Assembly: GCA_001899175.1 (NCBI GenBank)
Contig: MKVH01000021.1
Location: forward strand, 1 to 64,000
Reading direction: 5' to 3'
Length of the DNA stretch: 64,000 bases
Source of the DNA: Candidatus Kapaibacterium thiocyanatum
Lineage (GTDB): Bacteria; Bacteroidota; Ignavibacteria; Kapaibacteriales; Kapaibacteriaceae
Both the position numbers and the translations under genes were made by a program. Each line of letters begins with the position of its first letter. The stretch's first letter is position 1. Positions 50,122 through 58,617 of the stretch are shown piece by piece. The notes beneath the pieces were generated by a model, which made no database searches, was not told the origin of the DNA, and saw only the letters and a program-made list of their open reading frames with translations.

Positions 50122-50982
50122 TCAGGCCTTGTCGCCGAGGTTGTAGCGGCGGAAGGAAAGAACCTTCACATCGCCACCGGCATGCGTTCCGATTTCCGTG
50201 AGGACGTCGGAGATCTTCTTGCTGGGATCCTTGACGAAGGTCTGCTCGATGAGGCATTGCTCTTCGTAGAACTTCGAGAGGCGGCCCTGGGCGATGCGTT
50301 CGGCGATGTCTTCCTTCTTGCCTTCCTCGATGGCCTGCTGCTTGTAGATCTCGATTTCCTTGTCGATGGCGGTCTGATCCACACCAGAGCGGTCGATATA
50401 CATCGGCTGCATGGCGGCGATCTGCATCGCTACGTCGCGGGCGAGGGGCTTCGCACCATTGTTGATGGCGGCGGCATCGAATTCGACGAGTACGCCGAGG
50501 CGGTTACCGGCATGGACGTAGTCCGTGATATGACCGCTCGTCGTGATACGCTCGAAGCGGCGGAGTTCGATCTTCTCGCTGAACTTGGCGAGGATTTCGT
50601 CACGCAGGTTGCCCAGCGTCTTGTCTCCGACCGAATGATTCCACAGTTCTTCTTCGGAGCCGAAACCGTGATTCAGGACTGCGTCGGCGATGGCATTGGC
50701 GAACTGGACGAATTCGTCGTTACGTGCGACGAAGTCCGTTTCGCAATTCAGTTCGATGATGGCAGCGGTCTTGCCGTCGGCCGACGTACGGGCGATCACG
50801 ATACCTTCGTTGGCATCACGGTCGGCACGCTTCGCGACGGAGGCGGCACCGCGCTTGCGCAGCCATTCGATGGCTGCCTGCATGTCGCCGTTCGCTTCTT
50901 CAAGGGCCTTCTTGCAGTCGGCCATACCTGCGCCGGTCTTCTCGCGCAGTTCTTTTACGAGGGATGCACTGATTGCGGACAT
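50122..50982 (-). CDS. tsf: Elongation factor Ts
   Basis: This 286-residue protein begins ISASLVKELREKTGAGMADCKKALEEANGDMQAAIEWLRKRG and has ELNCETDFVARNDEF, the EF-Tu contact motif (TDFV), and a C-terminal region with QVA-like AMQIAAMQPMYIDR. It exchanges GDP for GTP on EF-Tu. The start at 50982 follows the family. It lies 31 bases after rpsB. Confidence 0.96.
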   Translation of the reverse strand: MSAISASLVKELREKTGAGMADCKKALEEANGDMQAAIEWLRKRGAASVAKRADRDANEGIVIARTSADGKTAAIIELNCETDFVARNDEFVQFANAIADAVLNHGFGSEEELWNHSVGDKTLGNLRDEILAKFSEKIELRRFERITTSGHITDYVHAGNRLGVLVEFDAAAINNGAKPLARDVAMQIAAMQPMYIDRSGVDQTAIDKEIEIYKQQAIEEGKKEDIAERIAQGRLSKFYEEQCLIEQTFVKDPSKKISDVLTEIGTHAGGDVKVLSFRRYNLGDKA

Positions 50983-51013
50983 GGCGTTTGTTGTTCCAGT
51001 TGAGTTAATGGGA

Positions 51014-51823
51014 TCAGTTGTTGTCGCGGCCACCGGTCTTGCGACCACGGAGCTGACGACGGACCTGCGAGGCATCACCGCTTTCGGCTTCCTTCGCTAC
51101 CTGCTCGCCTGCTGCAGCCATTTCGGCGGTCTTGGCCTTGGATACTTCACGGCCTTCGATGGCGGCGTCGGCGATGACCTTCGTGATGATTTCGATCGTG
51201 CGGATCGAATCGTCGTTCGCCGGAATCGGGAAGTCCACTTCCTGGGGATCGCTGTTCGTATCGACGATGCCGATCACGGGAATGCCGAGGATCTTGGCTT
51301 CCTTGATGGCGAGGTGTTCCTTCTTGATGTCGACGACGAAGAGCATGCCGGGCAGGCGCGTCATGTCTTCGATACCGCCGAAGACCTTGCGCAGACGATC
51401 ACGCTCACGGCCGAGCATGAGACGCTCCTTCTTGGTCATCTTCTCGAACGTGCCGTCGATCTCCATCTTGTCGATGGTATTCAGGCGCTTGATCGACTTG
51501 CGGATCGTGGAGAAGTTCGTGAGCATGCCACCGAGCCAACGCTCGCAGACATAGTTGGAGTGCGAACGCTTCGCTTCCGTTTCCATGGTACCCTTGGCCT
51601 GGTTCTTCGTGCCGATGAACAGCACGCCACGGCCTTGCGATGCCACGTCGAGGGCGGCGTCACGGGCGATGTCCAGCAGGAGCTGGGTCTTGCGAAGGTC
51701 GATGATGTGGATCCCGTTGCGCTCCATGAAAATGAAGTTGCGCATCTTGGGATTCCAGCGGCGGGTGAGGTGTCCGAAGTGCGCTCCGGACTCGAGCAGC
51801 GCTTCTACGCTTACTGCGGGCAT
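51014..51823 (-). CDS. rpsB: 30S ribosomal protein S2
   Basis: The 269-residue S2 contains [81 protein letters not shown] and GIVDTNSDP. The start at 51823 follows the family. It leads rpsB-tsf-pyrH-frr, separated from rpsI by a terminator; no clean TAnnTTTG box is visible before it. Confidence 0.96.
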   Translation of the reverse strand: MPAVSVEALLESGAHFGHLTRRWNPKMRNFIFMERNGIHIIDLRKTQLLLDIARDAALDVASQGRGVLFIGTKNQAKGTMETEAKRSHSNYVCERWLGGMLTNFSTIRKSIKRLNTIDKMEIDGTFEKMTKKERLMLGRERDRLRKVFGGIEDMTRLPGMLFVVDIKKEHLAIKEAKILGIPVIGIVDTNSDPQEVDFPIPANDDSIRTIEIITKVIADAAIEGREVSKAKTAEMAAAGEQVAKEAESGDASQVRRQLRGRKTGGRDNN

Positions 51824-51935
51824 GGCGATACCTTGAAATGATGTGTTGGGAACCTCTGCATGGATCAACCTCCGTAGACGAGGACCGGAATCGGATCGAT
51901 GCCGGCACACCCTCGCGGAGTCCCCACGCATGTGT

Positions 51936-51971
51936 AGTAAAATGAACGTGTCCGCCGGAGCGGACACGTTC
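51936..51971 (-). terminator. Rho-independent terminator of rplM-rpsI
   Basis: GAACGTGTCCG (51944-51954) pairs perfectly with CGGACACGTTC (51961-51971); on the minus strand ATTTTACT follows. It lies 20 bases beyond the rpsI stop and separates the two ribosomal operons. Confidence 0.88.
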
Positions 51972-51991
51972 GCTGTCGTTCGATGTCGGTA

Positions 51992-52378
51992 TTAACGCTT
52001 CGAGAACTGGAAGCGCTTGCGGGCCTTCTTCTGACCGTACTTCTTACGCTCGACCATACGCGGGTCACGCGTGAGCAGCCCCGCAGGACGCAGTACGGCA
52101 CGAAGCTCCTCGCTGTATTCCAGCAGGGCACGTGCGACACCCAGGCGTACGGCTCCGGCCTGACCGGCCTTGCCACCGCCACGGACGTTGACGACGACGT
52201 CGAACTGGCCGTCGACCTTGGCTACTTCGAGAGCCAGCATCGCGTCACGACGATACGTCTCGATCGGGAAGTATTCAGTGATCGGCAACTTGTTCACGAC
52301 GACATTGCCATTGCCACCGACAAGGCGGACTTGTGCAACGCTCGTTTTGCGTCGACCGGTACCGGTATAGGTCTTCAT
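51992..52378 (-). CDS. rpsI: 30S ribosomal protein S9
   Basis: This 128-residue S9 contains [37 protein letters not shown], and the basic tail [27 protein letters not shown] with the invariant C-terminal KR. It is translated after rplM with a 25-base gap. Confidence 0.96.
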   Translation of the reverse strand: MKTYTGTGRRKTSVAQVRLVGGNGNVVVNKLPITEYFPIETYRRDAMLALEVAKVDGQFDVVVNVRGGGKAGQAGAVRLGVARALLEYSEELRAVLRPAGLLTRDPRMVERKKYGQKKARKRFQFSKR

Positions 52379-52403
52379 CAGTGCTCCGACTGCGATTCAG
52401 TGC

Positions 52404-52874
52404 TTAGTTGTTCGTAGGATAGGGCAGGTTCAACGGCTTCGGCTGTTGTGCCTCGTGCGGATGCTCGCTGCCAGTGTAGATCTTCACCTTCTTGCCGATG
52501 ACGCGTCCGAGACGGTTCTTCGGAAGCATGCCCTTGATGGCCCACTCCAGAACGTCCGTCGGCTTGTCCTTGATCACGTCCTTGAACTTGCGGTGACGAC
52601 CACCACCCGGATATCCGGTGTTGTGGAAGTACTCCTTCTGTTCCGAACGCTTGCCTTCGAGGACGACCTTCTCGGCATTGATCACCACGACGAAATCGCC
52701 ACAGTCGACATGGGGGGTGAATGACGGCTTGTGCTTGCCGCGAAGAATCGTGGCGACCTGGGAAGCGATACGGCCTACGGTTTGACCCGTGGCATCGACA
52801 ACCCACCAGTCGTGCTGCACGTCTTCCTTGCGGAGCGACTTCGTGATGTATGCGGACTGTTGCATGGTTTTCAT
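52404..52874 (-). CDS. rplM: 50S ribosomal protein L13
   Basis: This L13 protein of about 156 residues contains WWVVDATGQTVGRIASQVATILRGKHKPSFTPHVDCGDFVVVINAEKV, then GYPGGGRHRKFKDVI and AIKGMLPKNRLGR. Three in-frame ATGs (52883, 52874, 52865) are possible starts; none has a clear ribosome-binding site, and I take the middle one. The promoter at 52921 is the best Bacteroidota-type match in the window. Confidence 0.95.
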   Translation of the reverse strand: MKTMQQSAYITKSLRKEDVQHDWWVVDATGQTVGRIASQVATILRGKHKPSFTPHVDCGDFVVVINAEKVVLEGKRSEQKEYFHNTGYPGGGRHRKFKDVIKDKPTDVLEWAIKGMLPKNRLGRVIGKKVKIYTGSEHPHEAQQPKPLNLPYPTNN

Positions 52875-52920
52875 GGGGTCCATTTGGACCGAAATGTCAC
52901 ACAGCTTCTTTTAGAGCTTG

Positions 52921-52952
52921 CAAAGATACTTCATGGTGATGTTTTCACCAAA
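52921..52952 (-). promoter_or_regulatory. Bacteroidota-type promoter of rplM-rpsI
   Basis: Minus-strand TTTG (52952-52949), a 20-base spacer and TATCTTTG (52928-52921) fit TTTG-N19/20-TAnnTTTG. The -33 region reads TTTGGTGAAAAC, similar to TTTGGTGGGAAAC of the rpsD promoter. The leader would be about 40 bases. Confidence 0.82.
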
Positions 52953-52961
52953 TGCCTTCGT

Positions 52962-54170
52962 TCAAAAGGCTACCGAGGCGTACGTAACGCCGCTTCCTGT
53001 CTCGGAATCGTCCCACTGATCGTAGGAGAGGAGGGTGCCCGGCCGAGGTCCGGCAGCGGCCAGTGCCATGACCGTGGGAGCAAGGCCGCAGATGCGCCGC
53101 CGGTCCCCTACCCTTCTGACTTCCTCGTAATAGCCTTCCACGTCGCCTTCCACGAGGCGTTCCAGCAGCCGCTCGTCTTCCATCCGTACGAGATCGAAGA
53201 GCTCTGCAGCCGGCCGGGAATCGCCGAAACGGGTGCCGATATGGGCGAGATCGCCGCTGATGAGCCAGCAGACCTTGCGTCCGTCGGCAGCCACGACGTC
53301 GTGCAGCGCCTTCGCCACGTCCGCGACGTCAGGCTGCGATACGATGCTCCCCGGCTCCATGAAGAGATGCTGGATACCCGTCACGAGAACGGGGAGAACG
53401 GCGAACGGCCTGTTCCCGACGGCGTGCTGGAGCAGGGCGACGTGATATTCGATGGAGTGTTCGGGACGATGGGCCAGATCGGTCGGCGCCACCCGGCCCG
53501 GAATGCCTTCGAGCCGTGCGCGCACGGCACCGACGAGATCCCGATCGGTATGGACCGTTCCCAGTGGCGTTTCGAAGTGCTTTTCCGTGAGAATGACCTG
53601 ATGATCCGACCAGTGATGGGCCGTACCCACGATGACGTACAGATCCGCATCCGTCGTCCGGAGTGCGGCCAGAGGCGCGGCATAGGCATCGGCGCCCACC
53701 CGGAAATCGATGTGCGGCATGAGCAGGACGGATGGATTGACGACACCGACCGTCCCCGCCTGCCGTTCGATCGCTCCGAACATCTCCCTCAGCTCGATGG
53801 CGTCCGCCGGATAGGACGAACCGGCGCAGACCGCCGGACGTACGTCGAGACCGGCGAAGGCTTCTTCGGACGCATGGAGCATCGCATCGTAGGCAGGTCC
53901 TTCGAGGAAGCCCATCCGGGCCAGTTGTGCCACGAAGGCCCGCGCATGCAGGAGTTCCGGGCCGTCGGGGCTGACGCCCGATGACGATGCCAGCTCTTCC
54001 CACGTCGTATGCCCGTCGCATACTTCAAGGATCTCGACCATATCGGGATGCAGCAGGATCGGTCCGTCGGCGATGTTCATCGGATCGTGGAGCAGAAGCA
54101 TGTCCTCTCCGCCATCCTGGACGACGGAGACATGGACATCGGCACGGAATCTCGGCAGGACGTTCGTCAT
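52962..54170 (-). CDS. MEMO1-family protein (AmmeMemoRadiSam system B) with extra N-domain
   Basis: In this 402-residue protein, residues ~110-402 form a MEMO domain (VCAGSSYPADAIELREMF, VLLMPHIDFRVGADAYAAPL, VIVGTAHHW, HSIEYHVALLQ, CWLISGDLAHIGTRFG), related to class III dioxygenases. Residues 1-105 form an added domain (MVEILEVCDGHTTWEELA, AQLARMGFLEGP) resembling PqqD/RRE winged-helix folds. The AMMECR1 and radical-SAM partners are not in this window. It closes the cca-gamma-CA-small membrane protein operon, five bases after the previous stop. Its biochemical role is unknown. Confidence 0.85.
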   Translation of the reverse strand: MTNVLPRFRADVHVSVVQDGGEDMLLLHDPMNIADGPILLHPDMVEILEVCDGHTTWEELASSSGVSPDGPELLHARAFVAQLARMGFLEGPAYDAMLHASEEAFAGLDVRPAVCAGSSYPADAIELREMFGAIERQAGTVGVVNPSVLLMPHIDFRVGADAYAAPLAALRTTDADLYVIVGTAHHWSDHQVILTEKHFETPLGTVHTDRDLVGAVRARLEGIPGRVAPTDLAHRPEHSIEYHVALLQHAVGNRPFAVLPVLVTGIQHLFMEPGSIVSQPDVADVAKALHDVVAADGRKVCWLISGDLAHIGTRFGDSRPAAELFDLVRMEDERLLERLVEGDVEGYYEEVRRVGDRRRICGLAPTVMALAAAGPRPGTLLSYDQWDDSETGSGVTYASVAF

Positions 54171-54175
54171 CGGAA

Positions 54176-54379
54176 TCAGGCCCTGGGTCCGTTGATCTTC
54201 CGGTCGAGGTTACGCACCACCCAGATACCCGATACACCGGAGATCAGGAAGAGGAGCGCGGCGACGAGATACAGCATTTCACCGGTGATGATGGCGGCGG
54301 CGACGGTGAGCAGCACGCACAGGACACTGGAAATGAGGATGACGACGAGCGCAGAGCCCAGACTTTTCTTCTTGGCCAT
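54176..54379 (-). CDS. Small two-helix membrane protein
   Basis: This 67-residue protein has a basic start (MAKKKS) and two hydrophobic helices (about 9-31 and 36-55, ALVVILISSVLCVLLTVAAA and LYLVAALLFLISGVSGIWVV), then a charged tail. No family is recognised. It sits two bases after the gamma-carbonic anhydrase stop and five before the MEMO gene, so it is a genuine operon member. Confidence 0.65.
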   Translation of the reverse strand: MAKKKSLGSALVVILISSVLCVLLTVAAAIITGEMLYLVAALLFLISGVSGIWVVRNLDRKINGPRA

Positions 54380-54381
54380 GA

Positions 54382-54930
54382 TTACCGCACCGGTTTGTTT
54401 GTTCTGTAGGAATCCCTGTAGTCGATGTAGTTCTGCGCACTCTGTTCGAGCTTGCGCCGCTCTTCGTCCGACAGTTCACGGACGACCTTGGCCGGGACTC
54501 CGGCTACGAGCGTGCCCTCGGGTACCTCGAAGCCTTCGCGCACGACGGCACCGGCAGCGATCATGGAATACGGCCGGACGACGGCACGGTCCAGAACCGT
54601 GCACTGCATGCCGACCAGGACGTAGTCCTCGATGGTACAGCCGTGCAGCATGGCGCTGTGCCCGACCGTCACGTTGTTGCCGATGGAGAGCGGATGCTTC
54701 CTGAACGTCGTGTGCAGCATGCACAGATCCTGGATGTTGGTACGCTCGCCGATCCGGATCCAGTGCACGTCCCCCCGGATGACGCAGTTGAACCATACCG
54801 TGGAATCCTTGCCGATCTCCACGTCACCCAGGATGACGGCACCATGGGCCACGAAGACGCTTTCGTGCAGCTTCGGCTCGTACTGGCCATAGGACAGGAT
54901 CGTGCCGTTCATTCCCGTTTCATGTCGCAT
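54382..54930 (-). CDS. Gamma-carbonic anhydrase family protein
   Basis: This protein of about 182 residues has a left-handed beta-helix of hexapeptide repeats: VFVAHGAVILGDVEIGKDSTVWFNCVIRGD, IGERTNIQDLCMLHTT, IGNNVTVGHSAMLHGCTI. The spaced histidines of the Zn site (LHTT, VGHSAMLHG) are present. Bacterial members are YrdA/CaiE-like or true gamma-CAs; catalytic activity cannot be decided. The ATG at 54930 overlaps the cca stop (TGATG). Confidence 0.88.
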   Translation of the reverse strand: MRHETGMNGTILSYGQYEPKLHESVFVAHGAVILGDVEIGKDSTVWFNCVIRGDVHWIRIGERTNIQDLCMLHTTFRKHPLSIGNNVTVGHSAMLHGCTIEDYVLVGMQCTVLDRAVVRPYSMIAAGAVVREGFEVPEGTLVAGVPAKVVRELSDEERRKLEQSAQNYIDYRDSYRTNKPVR

Positions 54931-56405
54931 CATACATCTTCCCTTTCGGCGGACGTACCGCCGCGGCGTTCGAAATGCGCCGTATCGGCTGCGGCAACCC
55001 ATTCGTCGAGGTGCACGACAAGATAGGCCCTCGCAGCATCATAGTCGTTCGGAATGTATCCGTCGAGAATGGCTTCCTCGATCATGTACTTGAGATAGCC
55101 GACCGTACGGGAAGGACCGATACCGGCGATCTCCATGATGTCCTCGCCACGTACGGGCGACTGGAATTCGCGCAGACGGTCCCGCTCCTGGACGTCGAGC
55201 ACCTTCGTGCGCACGATGTCGTAGTTCCGCACGTACTTCTCCGCGAGCCGCGGATTCCGTGTGGTGACGTCCGCCTTGCAGAGGATGAAGAGATCTTCGA
55301 TGGCCCCGCCGGCTTGGACGGCCAGACGCCTGATAGCCGAGTCCGTCACTCCGTCATCCACGAGCTTCATCGGCCTCTGATGCAGCCGCACCAGCGTCTG
55401 CACGTAGGGCAGATGATGCAGGGGCAGCTTCATGCGGCGGAATATCTTGTCCTGCCACCGCGCGCCGACTTCTTCATGGCCATGGAAGGTCCATCCCGTT
55501 CCCTCGACGAACCGCTTCGTGCGTGGCTTGGCCACGTCGTGCATGAGCGTGGCGAAGCGCAGCCATACGTCGGCGCTCATCGCGGCGACGTTGTCGACGA
55601 CCTGAAGCGTGTGCAGGAAGACGTCCTTGTGGCGGTATTCCCTGCCACCGGTCGTCACCAGATCGACGCCGGAGAGCCGTTCGACTTCGGGGAAGACATG
55701 GGCCAGCAGGCCCGTATCGTGCAGGATGTGCAGTCCGACGCTCGGCTTCGGCGAAGCCATGATCTTCATGAATTCGTCGGAGATGCGTTCCTGCGAGATG
55801 ATCCGGATGCGATCGGCCATGGATCGAATGGCTTCGAGGACCGCAGGTTCGACGTCGAACTGCAATTGCGAGGCGAACCGTGCGGCACGCATCATGCGAA
55901 GCGGATCGTCGTTCATCGTGACGACCGGATCCAGCGGTGTGCGCAGTATGCGTCGGTCGATGTCGCCCGCACCGTCGAACATGTCGACAAGCGCGCCGAG
56001 TCGATCGGGATGCAGCGATGCCGCGAGTGCGTTCACCGTGAAGTCCCTGCGCCGCAGATCGTCTTCCAGGCTTCCTTCCGTCACGACGGGATTACGGGAA
56101 CCCGGCTCGTAGACCTCCGCGCGCGTGCCCACGAACTCCAGGTGCTGTTCGCCTACGGGCACGAGTGCCGTACGGAAACGCTCGTAGTGCACGGCCTTGG
56201 AATTGAAGAGCGATGCGACGGCATCGGCGAAGTCCAGCGCATCGCCGACGACGGTGATGTCGATATCCGTACGGATGCGTCCCATCAACGAGTCGCGGAC
56301 GTAGCCACCGACCACGTAGGCGTCGATGCCCCGCTCCGCGGCGAAGGCCGAGATACGGAGAAGGATCGGATCGGAGATGTCGATCGCGGGCGTGTTGGTC
56401 GTCAT
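54930..56405 (-). CDS. cca: CCA tRNA nucleotidyltransferase / poly(A) polymerase family, HD domain
   Basis: This 491-residue class II nucleotidyltransferase contains the helix-cap motif YVVGGYVRDSLMG, the metal site TDIDITVVG, EDDLRRRDFTVNAL and DDPLRMMRAARFASQL. An HD domain follows (TLMHDVAKP). It adds or repairs the 3' CCA of tRNAs, needed here because tRNA-Pro has no encoded CCA. Poly(A) polymerase is an alternative. It leads a four-gene run and is separated from the transketolase genes by a terminator. Confidence 0.92.
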   Translation of the reverse strand: MTTNTPAIDISDPILLRISAFAAERGIDAYVVGGYVRDSLMGRIRTDIDITVVGDALDFADAVASLFNSKAVHYERFRTALVPVGEQHLEFVGTRAEVYEPGSRNPVVTEGSLEDDLRRRDFTVNALAASLHPDRLGALVDMFDGAGDIDRRILRTPLDPVVTMNDDPLRMMRAARFASQLQFDVEPAVLEAIRSMADRIRIISQERISDEFMKIMASPKPSVGLHILHDTGLLAHVFPEVERLSGVDLVTTGGREYRHKDVFLHTLQVVDNVAAMSADVWLRFATLMHDVAKPRTKRFVEGTGWTFHGHEEVGARWQDKIFRRMKLPLHHLPYVQTLVRLHQRPMKLVDDGVTDSAIRRLAVQAGGAIEDLFILCKADVTTRNPRLAEKYVRNYDIVRTKVLDVQERDRLREFQSPVRGEDIMEIAGIGPSRTVGYLKYMIEEAILDGYIPNDYDAARAYLVVHLDEWVAAADTAHFERRGGTSAEREDV

Positions 56406-56436
56406 AAAACGTCAGCGCCGGTCTGGGACCGGCGCT
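56406..56436 (-). terminator. Rho-independent terminator of the transketolase operon
   Basis: AGCGCCGGTC (56414-56423) pairs perfectly with GACCGGCGCT (56427-56436) around a three-base loop; on the minus strand GACGTTTTA follows. Confidence 0.88.
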
Positions 56437-56470
56437 CATTGTTCTTCGTTACTGGTGCAGAAGGCATCGG

Positions 56471-57457
56471 TCAATCCACGATACGGCGGATGCCCGAACT
56501 GCCCTTGTCCCGTCGTTCCATCGCGACCAGGGCAGCGGCGGCGATTTCCTTCGACGTGAGGCCGAACTTGACCATCAGTTCTTCGGGCTCTCCCGAACCA
56601 CCGAAGGAGTCCTTGACGCCGACGAATTCGATGGGAACGGGGGCGTTCTTGGCCGTGCATTCGGCGACGGCTCCACCGAGACCACCGTGCACCTGATGCT
56701 CTTCGGCCGTGACGATGGCGCCGCATTCGCGGGCTGCCTTCGTGACCGTTTCGAAGTCGAAGGGCTTGATGGTATGGACATTGATGACCCGCGCCTTGAT
56801 TCCCTTTTCGGCCAGTTGCGATGCGGCCTGGATGGACTCCCATACCATGGCGCCGCACGCGATGATGGCGACGTCGTCGCCGTCCGTCAACTGATTGGCC
56901 TTGCCGAGTTCGAACCGGGATTCTTCCGTGGTGAACATCGGAACGGGCGAACGACCGAAGCGGATATAAGCCGGACCGACCATCTCACCCATGGCGATCG
57001 TCGCCTTGCGGGCTTCTTCATAGTCCGCCGGTACGATCATCGTCATATGAGGCAGCGTACGCAGGAAGGCCACTTCCTCGAGAACCTGGTGCGTGGCGCC
57101 GTCGGGACCGACGCTGATGCCTGCGTGGCCGCCGCCGATCTTCACGTTCGCCTCGTTGTAGGCCACGGAGATGCGGAGCTGGTCGGCATTCCGCAGTGCG
57201 CAGAATGCGCCGTAGGAAGCGAAGAACGGGATCTTGCCGGACAGGGCGAGGCCTGCGGCGATCGTCGTGGCATTCTGTTCGGCGATACCGATGGAGAAGA
57301 ACCGATCGGGGAATTTGTCGCGGAAGAGCGACGTCATGACCGAGCCGGTGATGTCGCCACCGAGCACGATGACGTTGCTGTGACGTTCACCGAGGCTGAC
57401 GAGGCCGTCGCCGAAACCGAAGCGCGTGGGTTTTGATCCGAGAAGCTGAATTGACAT
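56471..57457 (-). CDS. Transketolase, C-terminal subunit
   Basis: The 328-residue protein corresponds to the pyrimidine-binding and C-terminal domains of transketolase: VIVLGGDITGSVMTSLFRDKFPDRFFSIGIAEQNATTIAAGLALSG (with the catalytic Glu in IAEQN), FASYGAFCALRNADQLRISVAY, and HQVHGGLGGAVAE. It works with the subunit encoded 63 bases upstream in the non-oxidative pentose phosphate pathway. DXS is an alternative, but split-transketolase pairs look like this. Confidence 0.93.
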   Translation of the reverse strand: MSIQLLGSKPTRFGFGDGLVSLGERHSNVIVLGGDITGSVMTSLFRDKFPDRFFSIGIAEQNATTIAAGLALSGKIPFFASYGAFCALRNADQLRISVAYNEANVKIGGGHAGISVGPDGATHQVLEEVAFLRTLPHMTMIVPADYEEARKATIAMGEMVGPAYIRFGRSPVPMFTTEESRFELGKANQLTDGDDVAIIACGAMVWESIQAASQLAEKGIKARVINVHTIKPFDFETVTKAARECGAIVTAEEHQVHGGLGGAVAECTAKNAPVPIEFVGVKDSFGGSGEPEELMVKFGLTSKEIAAAALVAMERRDKGSSGIRRIVD

Positions 57458-57520
57458 GGCGATGTTAGAATGAGCGATGGACGAAGGACGGTAAACGGTG
57501 AATCCGGACGGGAACCGGAA

Positions 57521-58420
57521 TTACGGCATCGTGGCCAGTTCTTCCAATGCGGTTGCAGCCTGTTCCTTGGACGGCGGCTTGCCGTGCCATTCGAACTTGT
57601 CGTTCATGAAGGAGACGCCGTGGCCCATGTAGGTACGTGCGATGATTGCCGTGGGAAGGCCCGTGCCCTTGCTCTGGTTCTCCAGGAAGACGTCGAAACC
57701 GCGCATGAGGTCGGCGTGGTTATGACCGTCGACGACGACGGTATCGAAGCCGAAGGCACGGCACTTGTCGACGATGGGATAGACGTTCATGACGTCCGGG
57801 ACGCGGCCATCGATCTGGCAGTCATTGTTGTCGATGATCCAGCAGAAGTTGTCGAGCTTGAAGTGCGAGGCGGACATGGCGGCTTCCCATACGGAACCTT
57901 CCTGCAACTCGCCGTCACCGGTAAGGGAGAACACGCGGCGGTCGTTCTTGTCCACGAGCTTGTCGCTCATGGCCATACCGACGGCGATGGAAATCCCCTG
58001 ACCGAGCGAACCGCTCGACGTCTCGACACCGGGAAGGTGCATGTCGCGTCCGGGGTGCCCCTGGAGGCGCGTACCGAACTTCCGCAGCGTCGCCTGCTCG
58101 TCCTTCGGGAAGCAGCCGGCATTGGCCAGTGCGGCATACATGACGGGAGCCATGTGACCGGCACTCAGCACGAAACGGTCGCGACCACTCCACTGCATGT
58201 CTTCGGGCTTGTAGCGCATGTAGCCCCCGAAGTACAGCATGGCGAAGATGTCGGCCGATCCCAGCGGACCGCCGCTATGTCCCGATCCTGCGCGTACCAG
58301 CATGCGGATGATATCGCGACGGATCTCGTTCGAGATCGGTGCGAATTCCTCCGGTGCACGGCGCACATTCGGGAACGTGGTTGTATTGAATTCCAACGAC
58401 TGCTTGACAGAGACGTCCAT
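57521..58420 (-). CDS. Transketolase, N-terminal subunit
   Basis: The 299-residue protein is the thiamine-diphosphate-binding half. It contains GSGHSGGPLGSADIFAMLYF, RDRFVLSAGHMAPVMYAALA, the ThDP motif TGDGELQEGSVWEAAM...IDNNDCQIDG, and TYMGHGVSFM. It is the first gene of the pair. A -7 box (TAACTTTG, 58469-58462) lies about 40 bases upstream within a palindrome shared with the divergent secreted-protein gene. Confidence 0.94.
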   Translation of the reverse strand: MDVSVKQSLEFNTTTFPNVRRAPEEFAPISNEIRRDIIRMLVRAGSGHSGGPLGSADIFAMLYFGGYMRYKPEDMQWSGRDRFVLSAGHMAPVMYAALANAGCFPKDEQATLRKFGTRLQGHPGRDMHLPGVETSSGSLGQGISIAVGMAMSDKLVDKNDRRVFSLTGDGELQEGSVWEAAMSASHFKLDNFCWIIDNNDCQIDGRVPDVMNVYPIVDKCRAFGFDTVVVDGHNHADLMRGFDVFLENQSKGTGLPTAIIARTYMGHGVSFMNDKFEWHGKPPSKEQAATALEELATMP

Positions 58421-58461
58421 GATGCCTCGTGCGTGATATCGACGGTGACTAGGTAGAACTG

Positions 58462-58489
58462 CAAAGTTACGAAGCTTGCCGTAACTTTA
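58462..58489. promoter_or_regulatory. Divergent promoter palindrome between transketolase and IgGFc-like gene
   Basis: AAAGTTACG (58463-58471) and CGTAACTTT (58480-58488) are perfect inverted repeats around AAGCTTGC. On the minus strand this yields TAACTTTG (58469-58462), a consensus -7 box; on the plus strand TAACTTTA (58482-58489), one mismatch. The two -7 boxes therefore face apart only 12 bases from each other. Confidence 0.6.
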
Positions 58490-58617
58490 TGGCCTTTCGG
58501 GAGGCGTGTGTCACGCCGTGGTACTTTCCCCGCTCGAATCATGAGCGTGAGCCCGGTGGACCATTGCCCAGGCAGCACGATCCGCCGGAACTACTCCAAC
58601 CTGTCCATCGAAGGATC

